Shown piece after piece: positions 24,849-32,310 of a stretch of DNA of 64,000 nucleotides (position 1 is the first letter of the stretch; every line of letters starts with the position of its first letter). A model generated the notes under the pieces. It saw nothing but the letters and a program-made list of their open reading frames with translations. It ran no database searches and had not been told where the DNA came from. The stretch is from Bacillota bacterium (GTDB taxonomy: Bacteria > Bacillota > Sulfobacillia > JAIMAT01): positions 1 through 64,000 of the forward strand of contig JASBVS010000002.1 in assembly GCA_029960955.1 (NCBI GenBank), in the 5' to 3' direction. The position numbers and the translations under genes are program-made.

Positions 24849-25724
24849 ATGGACGAGATGGATCAGCAGGATGACTGGGGCCTCGAGGACCTGTCGCAGG
24901 ACGTCCACCTGATTTTCAACGTCAAGCTCACGCAGTTCCCGTGGCTCATCATCGCCGCCTTCGCCGGCCTGATCTTGGCCGACCTACCCGTACCAGGGCT
25001 CTTCCGCATCCTCCTTTTCCTCATCCCGCCGGCCACCACGGTCGCCTACTTATCGGCGGATGGGCCGATGTGGGCGCGGAGGATCCTCGACTACCGGCGG
25101 CGGCCGCGCAGGGCCCGCGGGCCGGCCGTGGCGCCTGCGCCCGGCGCGCTGGTGCTCAGCGAAACCGTGACGCCGCTCGCGGATCTGGGTGATGGGCGCT
25201 TCACAGCGGCGGCCGTGATCGAGCCGATGCCCTTCGCGCTGGCGGATGCCGATGAGCGCGCGCGGCGCATCCGCGCGTGGGCGGCCCTGCTCAACGCGGC
25301 GTCCGCGCACGAGGTCCAGGTGGATGTCTACACGTCCCACCATCCCGATGCCGACTGGCGCTCGCTGGCCGCAGCGGCGGCCATGCCCGCCGGCGCGGCG
25401 AGTGGGGAGCTCGGCCGGATCGCCCGCATGAGGCTCAGGCACTTCGCCGGGGTCGCCGCGCGCGACGGATACCGGCCGGCGGTCATCATCCGGCTCTCGG
25501 CCGGGGCGCGGGATGCGCAGGACGCTTGGCAGCGGTTCCGCGCGTGCGAGGCAGCCTTCTCGGGGTCGGGCATCGGATGGTCGTGGGCGTCCGGAGCGTG
25601 GCTCTGGGCCCAGGCGCTCGAGCTGGCGGACCCCGGCGCGGCGGTCCGCCGGATGGCGGAGCGGGCGCAGGAGATGCTGTCCGGCGGCGGGCTGGACGCG
25701 GCGGAAGGAGGCGGTGGAGCGTGA
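24849..25724 (+). CDS. VirB3/PrgI-like conjugation protein
   Basis: 291 residues. N-terminus NVKLTQFPWLIIAAFAGLIL plus LLFLIPPATTVAYL are two close membrane helices as in VirB3/PrgI proteins, followed by a basic stretch and a cytoplasmic domain (ETVTPLADLGDGRFTAAAVI) resembling the N-terminal domain that often accompanies VirB4. Its stop overlaps the virB4 start, so the two are translationally coupled. Confidence 0.65.
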   Translation: MDEMDQQDDWGLEDLSQDVHLIFNVKLTQFPWLIIAAFAGLILADLPVPGLFRILLFLIPPATTVAYLSADGPMWARRILDYRRRPRRARGPAVAPAPGALVLSETVTPLADLGDGRFTAAAVIEPMPFALADADERARRIRAWAALLNAASAHEVQVDVYTSHHPDADWRSLAAAAAMPAGAASGELGRIARMRLRHFAGVAARDGYRPAVIIRLSAGARDAQDAWQRFRACEAAFSGSGIGWSWASGAWLWAQALELADPGAAVRRMAERAQEMLSGGGLDAAEGGGGA

Positions 25725-27640
25725 AGCTATTCGGCCTCGGAAAGGCGGGTGGCCCTGGCGCGGGCCGCCTCGCGGGCGGCCAGGGAGACGAGGACTCGCT
25801 GCAGCTGGGCGCGCCCGCGCGCGAGCTGCCCAACGCCTTTGTCCTCGAGTCTCCGGTGCCAGTCTGGACGCGGACCTTCGCCATCACGTCCTGGCCGAGG
25901 GGGGCCGGGGCGCTCTGGGAGTCACTATTGGCGTCACAAGTCGCCTTCAGGGTCCGCTTCCTCGCCGCGCCTTCGGGTTTCAAATGGGGCCGCGGGATGG
26001 AGACGCGGCTCCGCCGGCTCATGGCGAACGTGGAGAGCGTGCGGGAGTCGGACCGTGCGGCGGCGGCGCGGCCGGAAGAGGTGCTGGCGATCCAGGCCAT
26101 CCGGCGCATCCGCGATGCGCTCCTCTACCGGGGCCTACGCCCCGTGGACATCTGGTGCCTCATCACCGTCGAGTCCGACTCGCCTGCGAACCTTGCCGCC
26201 GACTGCGCGGCGGTCACCGCGGCGCTGGCGTCGCGCGGCATCGAGGCCGAGCCGCTTACGTTCGACCAGTCCCCGGCGTGGGCGGCCACGCTCCCGACCG
26301 GCGACCCGCAGCTCCGCGGGATCCACGGCCTCAAGCCGCGGACTGGCATCGTCACGGCGGCCGCGCGGGCCGTCCCCGCGGACACGGGCATGGGTGGCGA
26401 CGGGTGCGGGGTCTATGTGGGCCACGATGCGGAAGGCCGGCGGCCGGTGATGCTGGACTTCCGGCGCGAGTCCGACGAGCTCAACTCGAACGCGCTGGTC
26501 TTCGGCGCGTCGGGCGAGGGCAAGTCCACGTGGCTGAAGGCCGTCGCGGTGACGGGCATGCTCCTCGATGGCTGGCGCGTGATCGTGCTGGACGTCGACG
26601 GGGAGTACCGCGGGGTGTGCGAGGCGGCTGGCGGGACTTGGGTCGACCTTAGCGGCGTGACGGGCCGCTACCCCGACCCTTGCCGGTTCGCCGATCCATC
26701 GGGTGACCCGGAGGAGGATGCGGCGCGGTTCGACCGCCTTCTCGCCGGGATCGACGACGTGATGAGCGTGATGCTCGGGATCGAGGGTCCGGAGCTGGAG
26801 CTGGAGCGGGCGGTGGTGGAGCAGGAGGCGGCGGCGCTGCTGGCATCGTCCGGCGTGACGCGCGACGACCCGGCCACGTGGTCGAACGACAGGCTGCCGC
26901 GAGACTTCACGCTGCGCGCGGTTTTCGACCGGATCGAGCGGCGCGGCGCGGCGGGCGACACGTGGGCGCGGGCGGCCGCGCAGCGGCTCTGGCGCTACTT
27001 CAAGGGCAGCCTCGCCGGGCTCTTCGAGCGGCCGCTGCCGATGGATCGGATGCCCGGGCGGCTGGTCGTGCTCTATCTGGGTAACCCGCGGGCGTCGTCG
27101 GCCGAGGAGGCCGCGATCGGCGTCAAGTACCAGCTCGCTGTGAGGGCGGTGTGGGAGTGGCTCCGCCAGAACAAAGCGCGGGGCGAGTGGACGGCCGTGG
27201 TGGTGGACGAGGCCCAGCGGGCGATGCAGCACCCGGTCCTGGCGGCGAACGTCGTGGACGTGGCGACGACGATCCGCAAGTGGCGTGGGTCGTTGTTCTT
27301 GGCCACCAACGCCCCGGCGGACCTGTGGGGCTCCGGCTGGGGCGAGCGGCTGTGGGGCAACTCGCTCTACAAGGTGATCTTCGCCCTGGAGCGCGACCAG
27401 GTTGACGCCTTGGCGCGGCGAGTGAACCTGCCTCCCGGCGTGGCCCAGGCGATCGCCTCCCAGACCGGGATGAAGCGGGCGGTGATCCGCGACGGCGGGC
27501 GCGGGTGGATCCAGGTGAGGCTGAGCCTGCCGGACGAGGAGCTGGAGCTCTACAGGACGCGGCGCGTGCACCCAGGGGTGCCGACGGAGGAGCTGGCGCG
27601 GGCGGAAGGGGATGCGCGCGGCCTGCGGGCGGGCGGGTGA
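25721..27640 (+). CDS. virB4: VirB4/TraE-type conjugation ATPase
   Basis: 639 residues; GTG 25721 overlaps the upstream stop after GGAGGCGG. Walker A GASGEGKSTWLKA, then IVLDVDGEYRGVCE, Walker B TAVVVDEAQRAM, and the downstream VATTIRKWRGSLFLATN with glutamine/arginine finger region are the HerA/VirB4 signatures. This ATPase powers assembly and substrate transfer of type IV secretion systems. It is the strongest evidence that the element is conjugative. Confidence 0.92.
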   Translation: MKLFGLGKAGGPGAGRLAGGQGDEDSLQLGAPARELPNAFVLESPVPVWTRTFAITSWPRGAGALWESLLASQVAFRVRFLAAPSGFKWGRGMETRLRRLMANVESVRESDRAAAARPEEVLAIQAIRRIRDALLYRGLRPVDIWCLITVESDSPANLAADCAAVTAALASRGIEAEPLTFDQSPAWAATLPTGDPQLRGIHGLKPRTGIVTAAARAVPADTGMGGDGCGVYVGHDAEGRRPVMLDFRRESDELNSNALVFGASGEGKSTWLKAVAVTGMLLDGWRVIVLDVDGEYRGVCEAAGGTWVDLSGVTGRYPDPCRFADPSGDPEEDAARFDRLLAGIDDVMSVMLGIEGPELELERAVVEQEAAALLASSGVTRDDPATWSNDRLPRDFTLRAVFDRIERRGAAGDTWARAAAQRLWRYFKGSLAGLFERPLPMDRMPGRLVVLYLGNPRASSAEEAAIGVKYQLAVRAVWEWLRQNKARGEWTAVVVDEAQRAMQHPVLAANVVDVATTIRKWRGSLFLATNAPADLWGSGWGERLWGNSLYKVIFALERDQVDALARRVNLPPGVAQAIASQTGMKRAVIRDGGRGWIQVRLSLPDEELELYRTRRVHPGVPTEELARAEGDARGLRAGG

Positions 27641-27684
27641 GGCGGAAGGCTAAGGCCGGGCCGGGAGGCATCGTGCTGGTGGGC

Positions 27685-27714
27685 TTGACACTTCACAAAG
27701 ACATGCTTCATAAT
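27685..27714 (+). promoter_or_regulatory. Strong promoter for tRNA-Cys
   Basis: TTGACA (27685-27690), 18-nt spacer, CATAAT (27709-27714), in an AT-rich patch, 48 bp before tRNA-Cys. A perfect 20-bp palindrome CACGGGCCGG/CCGGCCCGTG (27731-27750) lies between promoter and tRNA. Confidence 0.75.
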
Positions 27715-27761
27715 GAGTACGGCCAGAGGTCACGGGCCGGCCGGCCCGTGAGCGGGGCCAC

Positions 27762-27835
27762 GACGCCGTGGCCGAGCGGTCAGGCGGCGGTCCGCAAAAC
27801 CGCCCAGGCAGGTTCGACTCCCGCCGGCGCCTCCA
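27762..27835 (+). tRNA. tRNA-Cys(GCA) with C33
   Basis: Acceptor GACGCCG/CGGCGCC (one A-C mismatch at 2-71), D-stem GCC/GGC, anticodon stem GCGGT/ACCGC, loop CCGCAAA giving anticodon GCA, T-stem GCAGG/CCCGC (one A-C mismatch), encoded CCA. Position 33 is C, as in tRNA-Thr(UGU) of this window. It has its own strong promoter. Confidence 0.85.
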
Positions 27836-27853
27836 ACTTTCCATCTTTGGGAG

Positions 27854-28006
27854 GTGGCCGCGGCGATCCGCGGCAAGGCCGAGCGGCTGGGGCGGGCGCC
27901 GGGGGCGCGGGAGGCACCGGCGGGGCTCTTCGTGGCGGCGACGCGGGCCTTCGGGACGTGGGTCAAGGCGCTGCGGGCCTGGGCGGCCATCCCGCGCGGC
28001 GGCTAG
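27854..28006 (+). CDS. Possible 50-residue basic peptide
   Basis: GTG 27854 to TAG 28006 encodes a basic, helical peptide with RAFGTWVKALRAWAAIP. GGGAGG precedes it but overlaps the GTG, so the start is poorly placed. No homologous family recognised; may be chance. Confidence 0.25.
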   Translation: MAAAIRGKAERLGRAPGAREAPAGLFVAATRAFGTWVKALRAWAAIPRGG

Positions 28007-28028
28007 AATGATTCCGGGAGCGATGACG

Positions 28029-28760
28029 ATGGCGTTCACGGTGGAGGACTTCCGGGATCTTTTGCGGATCCTCGATGAGCGCCCGGAGTGGAAGGCCGAG
28101 CTTCGCCGGGCCGTCCTGGCCGATGACATGCTGGAGCTTCCCCGGATCGTGCGGGAGCTGGCCGAGGCGCAGAGGCGGACCGAGGTGCGCCTGGATTCGC
28201 TGGCGGCCCGGGTGGAGGAGCTGGCGGAGGCGCAGAAGAGGACCGAGGCACGGATGGAGGAGCTGGCCGAGGCGCAGAGGCGTACCGAAGCGACGATACG
28301 TGGGCTCGTCAACGACGTGGCGGAGCTCAAGGGCGACAGCCTTGAGCGGCGGTTCCGTGAGAACGCGCCGGCGTACGTGGGGTTGGAGTACCGTCGCGCC
28401 CGGGTCCTCTCGAAGCAGGAACTGATGGATGCGCTGGCCGACGCGGAGGACGAGGGGCGCCTTGACACCGGGGAGGTCGCTCGCGTCCACCGGGCGATCC
28501 GCGACACGGACGCGGTCGTGCGCGCGAGGGACGCCCAGGGCGAGGTCTTGCTGGTGGTGGAGGTCTCCCAGGTGGTGGACAAGGGCGACGTCAGGCGGGC
28601 CAGAGAGCGGGCCGAAGCGCTTCGTGAGCTGGGGGCCCGGACCGTGCCCGCGGTGGCGGGGCTCCGCTTCACAGAGGGGGCCGAATCCCTCTTGGCCGGG
28701 GATGAGAGCGTTGGGCGATGGAAGCTGGAAGGCGTGGACGAGGAACATGAGCCGGCCTAG
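28029..28760 (+). CDS. Coiled-coil PD-(D/E)XK nuclease-like protein
   Basis: 243 residues; ATG 28029 is 8 nt after GGGAG (ATG 28008 and 28023 are in frame). Residues ~45-95 are a coiled coil made of near-identical 14-residue units (ELAEAQRRTEARM type). The C-terminal domain has RDTDAVVRARDAQGEVLLVVEVS, then DVRRARERAEALRELG and TVPAVAG, the pattern of a PD-(D/E)XK-like family seen in many bacterial hypothetical proteins; the lysine position is replaced (E-V-S). The gene's last codons overlap tRNA-Thr(CGU). Confidence 0.7.
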   Translation: MAFTVEDFRDLLRILDERPEWKAELRRAVLADDMLELPRIVRELAEAQRRTEVRLDSLAARVEELAEAQKRTEARMEELAEAQRRTEATIRGLVNDVAELKGDSLERRFRENAPAYVGLEYRRARVLSKQELMDALADAEDEGRLDTGEVARVHRAIRDTDAVVRARDAQGEVLLVVEVSQVVDKGDVRRARERAEALRELGARTVPAVAGLRFTEGAESLLAGDESVGRWKLEGVDEEHEPA

Positions 28761-28825
28761 CTCAAACGGGAGAGCGGCCGCTTCGTAAGCGGCAGGTGCC
28801 GGTTCGATTCCGGCGGCCGGCTCCA
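28751..28825 (+). tRNA. tRNA-Thr(CGU)
   Basis: All stems pair perfectly: acceptor GCCGGCC/GGCCGGC, D-stem GCTC/GAGC, anticodon stem GCCGC/GCGGC, T-stem GCCGG/CCGGC; loop TTCGTAA gives anticodon CGT with normal U33; CCA encoded. It begins inside the last codons of the upstream gene, whose TAG stop supplies tRNA positions 8-10. Confidence 0.93.
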
Positions 28826-28899
28826 ACCGTGACCCAACCCCCGGGGCCGGCGGATTCTGGTCGTGAACGGGGCAGGTCAGCGGGGGTAAAGTGCAGATT

Positions 28900-28928
28900 G
28901 GCGGGCCCATGGCGGGCCCGCCGTTTTT
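28900..28928 (+). terminator. Intrinsic terminator after tRNA-Thr(CGU)
   Basis: Perfect 9-bp stem GGCGGGCCC/GGGCCCGCC with 5-nt loop followed by GTTTTTG. Confidence 0.85.
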
Positions 28929-29015
28929 GTTCGGAGGCGGTTCATCGTTGCTGAGACGGTGGAAGGCCGGCCTGCGCCGCGACCGGATTTTTTTTTGCGA
29001 AAGGTGGCGCTTGTC

Positions 29016-30095
29016 GTGGCTGTGGAGATCGATGTCCGCAACGGCGCGTTCGCCAGGTTCCACGCGCGCCATGCCGCCGAAGGCGGCGCGACCGGGCGAG
29101 GGATAGCGGCCCGCCTGCGCGGGGCGGATGGCGGCCGGCGCGCCGACGAGGCGGCCAGGCGGGCCGTGGCGGCAGCCCTCGCCGGGCTCCCGGACGGCTG
29201 GTTCATCCTCAACGGCCTTGTCATCGAGGTGCGGCCGGACGAGTTCGTCGAAGTGGATCACGCCGCGCTAGGGCCAGGCGGCCTGGCGGTCGTCGAGGCG
29301 CTGCCGTGGGCTGGGGGGCTCGAGGGTGGCGAGGGGGCGTGGCGCGCGGGCGGCGGGCTCGTGGAGTGCCCGTTCACGGCGCTCGACCGGCGCGCCGAGA
29401 CCGTGCTGAGTCTGCTCTCGCTCGCCGGGCTGCCGGCCAAGCGCTGGTGGGCGGCCGCCGCCTTCCCGCTGGCGGCGTCCGTGGCCTACACGGGCGACCG
29501 GCGCAGGATCATCCTCACGCGCGATAGCTTGGGGCGGTTCGCCGACGCGCTCGCGCGGGCAGGCGAGGATCCCGTGTGGACGCCGGACGAGGCCAGGGCC
29601 GCGGCGCTGATCCTGACCATCCAGCGGCCGTTCCTTCGCGTGGCAGGCGAGGCGGCGTGGCTGGTCGCCGCGGACTCCGGGGGCGGCGTCGTCCGTCTGC
29701 GGCCGGGCGTCCGCGCGAGCGCAGGGCAGAGGGCGATGATCCTGGAGCTCCTGGCGCGGCGCGACCTCACGGCGGCCGCGTCGGACCTCGGGCAGCTCTC
29801 GCGCGATGAGGCGGCGGGCGTGATCGAGCGGCTGAAGGCGGGCGACGTCGAGGGCATCCGAGTTCCGTTGCGGCTGCTGCCTCTTGACGAGGAGGCCAGG
29901 GCGAGGGCCCGCAGGCCGGACCCTATCCGGCTGGTCCGGCGGCCATCGGCGGACGGCGGAGAGGAGTGGGCGGCCTTCATCGAGGGGCTCGATGGCTGCG
30001 AGGCGGTCGGGCGCACGCCGGAAGAGGCCGCGCGCGGCGTCGAGGCGGCGAAGCTCGCGTGGTGGCGCGAGCGGCTTTCGACGGAAGGCTTCTGA
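29016..30095 (+). CDS. NERD-like domain protein with C-terminal HicB-like segment
   Basis: 359 residues from GTG 29016; GTG 29004 and 28959 are also in frame and the start is uncertain because a T9 run (28989-28997) lies upstream. GWFILNGLVIEV, EFVEVDHAALGPGGLAVVEAL and CPFTALDRRAETVLSLL follow the NERD (nuclease-related) pattern, but the E-x-K lysine is missing. The last 50 residues (EEWAAFIEGLDGCEAVGRTPEEAARGVEAAKLAW) resemble a HicB-type fold. Activity therefore doubtful; function unknown. Confidence 0.6.
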   Translation: MAVEIDVRNGAFARFHARHAAEGGATGRGIAARLRGADGGRRADEAARRAVAAALAGLPDGWFILNGLVIEVRPDEFVEVDHAALGPGGLAVVEALPWAGGLEGGEGAWRAGGGLVECPFTALDRRAETVLSLLSLAGLPAKRWWAAAAFPLAASVAYTGDRRRIILTRDSLGRFADALARAGEDPVWTPDEARAAALILTIQRPFLRVAGEAAWLVAADSGGGVVRLRPGVRASAGQRAMILELLARRDLTAAASDLGQLSRDEAAGVIERLKAGDVEGIRVPLRLLPLDEEARARARRPDPIRLVRRPSADGGEEWAAFIEGLDGCEAVGRTPEEAARGVEAAKLAWWRERLSTEGF

Positions 30096-30100
30096 GCGCT

Positions 30101-30130
30101 GCCCCGGCCGGAAGGCCGGGGCCTTTCTTT
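30101..30130 (+). terminator. Intrinsic terminator
   Basis: 9-bp stem GCCCCGGCC/GGCCGGGGC with GGAA loop, followed by CTTTCTTT. Confidence 0.85.
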
Positions 30131-30147
30131 GAAAGGAGTGATCCGGC

Positions 30148-30528
30148 GTGGCCGATCCGTGGCGCCTGGACTACTCGCTCCTGGCGGCTTTCGGCATGAT
30201 GTGCGACTCGGCCCTGGCGGCGCTGCGCGACCGCGACGCCGGCGAGGCGCTGGCCGCAATCCGGCGCGCCCGGCGCTTCCTCCCGCAGGTGCTGGATGAC
30301 TACCGGCGGCAGGGCGACTTCGCCGCGGCCCTTCGGGAGCGTGAGGAGCGGCGGCTGGAGCGCGCCGAGGGGCTGGCCTTGCGCGGCCGCTTCAAGGCGG
30401 CGCGGGGCGAGGTGGATGTCGTGTCCTACCGCGTGGCTGGCTGGGTGCTGCGCCGCCGGCCGTGGCGGCCGACGCCGGACGGCGGCAACACGCCGGATGA
30501 GGCGGCGGCCTGCCGCGAGATCGCGTGA
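30148..30528 (+). CDS. Hypothetical helical protein
   Basis: 126 residues, GTG 30148 after GAAAGGAGTGAT. Charged and helical throughout, with ALREREERRLERAEGLALRG as a probable coiled coil. No family recognised. First gene of the operon that includes the lytic-transglycosylase-like protein. Confidence 0.65.
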   Translation: MADPWRLDYSLLAAFGMMCDSALAALRDRDAGEALAAIRRARRFLPQVLDDYRRQGDFAAALREREERRLERAEGLALRGRFKAARGEVDVVSYRVAGWVLRRRPWRPTPDGGNTPDEAAACREIA

Positions 30529-30556
30529 GCGATGGTTGGGAGGGGGTGACGTTGCC

Positions 30557-31543
30557 GTGATCCCTAGCGCAGAAGAGCTGCTTCGCCAGGACATGCGGCT
30601 CGCGCGCCGCATCTTGGCCGCCTTCCTGGCGCTGATCATGCTGCCATGGATGTTCTTGCAGTCTAGCTGGTCCTTCCCTCGCTACCCTGTGCGCGAGCCC
30701 GTCCCGATGGATGTGCCGGTCGCGGAGCCCGCGCCTGCGGCGGAACCCGTGCCGCAGGGCTACCCGGTGACGCTCACCTGGACGCCGGTGCCGCTGTCGG
30801 TGCTGTGGGACTGGGTGCAGCGCAACTACCCGGACACGGTGCTGACCCCGGCCGACATCGCGGCGATCGATGCGGTGGCGCACAAATGGAACGTGTCCAC
30901 GGAGCTCCTCTTCGGGATCTTGGTCGCCGAGCAGGGCTTCCTCTCGCCGTCCAGGGTCGGGCTACAGCACGCGCTTGAGTTCCACGCGAACCCCTTCGAT
31001 TACGGGGTCTATCCAGGATCGCCGTTCCCGTTCGCCATCGGCGTGGAGAAGAGCGCGGAAGGGGCGGCGAGCATCGTCGCGCGGACGATCGAGGCATATC
31101 CCGCCGGAAACTGGGACCAGACCACATGGCTCTCCTTCTGGGCCGCTCTTTCTGGCGTGTATGTCAACGGCGATGTGCACAAGCCGGCGACCAGCTGGAT
31201 TAAGAATGTCGCTACCACGATGCGGCAGGTGTGGCAGACGATAAACGACCACGCCGACGAGGTGGCGCAGCATATCAAGCAGTCCTACCCGTCGTTCGTC
31301 CAGCAGCTCGCCAACGGGATCCAAGGCTTGTCGCAGTCGCTGGGCGTCGCAAAGAAATGGATCCAAGACCACAAGGGGCTGATCGGCGCGGTGATCATCG
31401 GCGCGCTCGCCATCACAGCCATAGTCGGGCTCATCACAGGGCAGTTCGAGCTCACCGCAGGCTCCGTGGATCTGCTCGAACAGGCGATAGAAGCCGGGGC
31501 GCTGGCGGCTCCGGCATTGAATGCGATGCCGAAGGCGGCTTGA
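30557..31543 (+). CDS. Membrane-anchored lytic-transglycosylase-like protein (VirB1-like)
   Basis: 328 residues; GTG 30557 is 8 nt after GGAGGGGGTGA. One N-terminal membrane helix (FLALIMLPWMFL), a proline-rich linker, then a domain containing KWNVSTELLFGILVAEQGF, whose glutamate would be the catalytic residue of a glucosaminidase/transglycosylase fold, and FWAALSGVYVNG. A second hydrophobic helix (AVIIGALAITAIVGLI) is near the C-terminus. It would open the cell wall locally for the transfer channel or pilus. Confidence 0.65.
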   Translation: MIPSAEELLRQDMRLARRILAAFLALIMLPWMFLQSSWSFPRYPVREPVPMDVPVAEPAPAAEPVPQGYPVTLTWTPVPLSVLWDWVQRNYPDTVLTPADIAAIDAVAHKWNVSTELLFGILVAEQGFLSPSRVGLQHALEFHANPFDYGVYPGSPFPFAIGVEKSAEGAASIVARTIEAYPAGNWDQTTWLSFWAALSGVYVNGDVHKPATSWIKNVATTMRQVWQTINDHADEVAQHIKQSYPSFVQQLANGIQGLSQSLGVAKKWIQDHKGLIGAVIIGALAITAIVGLITGQFELTAGSVDLLEQAIEAGALAAPALNAMPKAA

Positions 31544-31558
31544 CTTGGAGGTGGTGGC

Positions 31559-32284
31559 ATGGTCGAAGCCTTCGCGATCCGGCGCCGCGCACGGATCACG
31601 CTCGCGCTCGCATGCGCGGCCCTGCTGATCGCCGCGTCCGGATGCGCTCCTAGCCCTTCAAGCCGCCACGACAGCGGGGCCGCGGCATCGGTCGATGCCG
31701 CGCGGGGAGCTGGCGGGTCGCCCGCCGGCGCGGCCGCCGCAGGACAGCCCCACACGGCCGCCGCCGGACAGCCCCACGCGGCCGCGCCCGGCCTCCCCTG
31801 CCTCAAGTCGTGGGGAAAGCGGCAGCCATTCCTCGCCCACCTCGACGTATGGATCTACGGCCAGAAGGTCCCGGTCCCGGCGGCCGTCGGGTTCGATGAA
31901 AGGCACGGCTGCACCTACCCGGTGTCCACGATGGATGGCACCGGGATCCTCCACGTCATGGCGCTTCCAAACGAGCTCGACATGAGCGGCCCGTACGTCG
32001 GCTTTAACTTCACGTTAGGCCAGTTCCTCGCCGAAGCCGGCGCGACGGCGAACCTGCCCAGCGGCCCGTCCGAGCTGCTCGGGCGGCCGCTCACGGAGCC
32101 GGGCACGGCCGTGACGGGCTGGGTGAACGGGATCCTCTGGGCCGTCGGGTGGGACCAGGTGAGCGCGCTCAAGATCCCGGCGGGCGGTGAGCTGACGGTC
32201 ATCATCGGCCCGCCGTGGGGTTTCAACGCGCCGTTCGCTTACTCGTTCCCTGCGCAGCACGGCGTCGGGCAGGGCGGCGGTTGA
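31559..32284 (+). CDS. Lipoprotein with HxL...HVM-type extracellular domain
   Basis: 241 residues, ATG 31559 after GGAGGTGGTGG. Lipobox AASGC at residue ~29 marks a surface lipoprotein. An Ala-rich linker has a repeated AAAGQPH unit. The main domain (AHLDVWIYGQKVPVPAAVGF, then YPVSTMDGTGILHVMA and FTLGQFLAEAG) matches a conserved family of secreted actinobacterial/Firmicutes proteins of unknown function that carry an H-T-H-D-x-x-G-I-x-H motif; here some histidines are replaced. Confidence 0.65.
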   Translation: MVEAFAIRRRARITLALACAALLIAASGCAPSPSSRHDSGAAASVDAARGAGGSPAGAAAAGQPHTAAAGQPHAAAPGLPCLKSWGKRQPFLAHLDVWIYGQKVPVPAAVGFDERHGCTYPVSTMDGTGILHVMALPNELDMSGPYVGFNFTLGQFLAEAGATANLPSGPSELLGRPLTEPGTAVTGWVNGILWAVGWDQVSALKIPAGGELTVIIGPPWGFNAPFAYSFPAQHGVGQGGG

Positions 32285-32310
32285 TGGTGGAAGAGGGGAG
32301 GCGATGTCCA

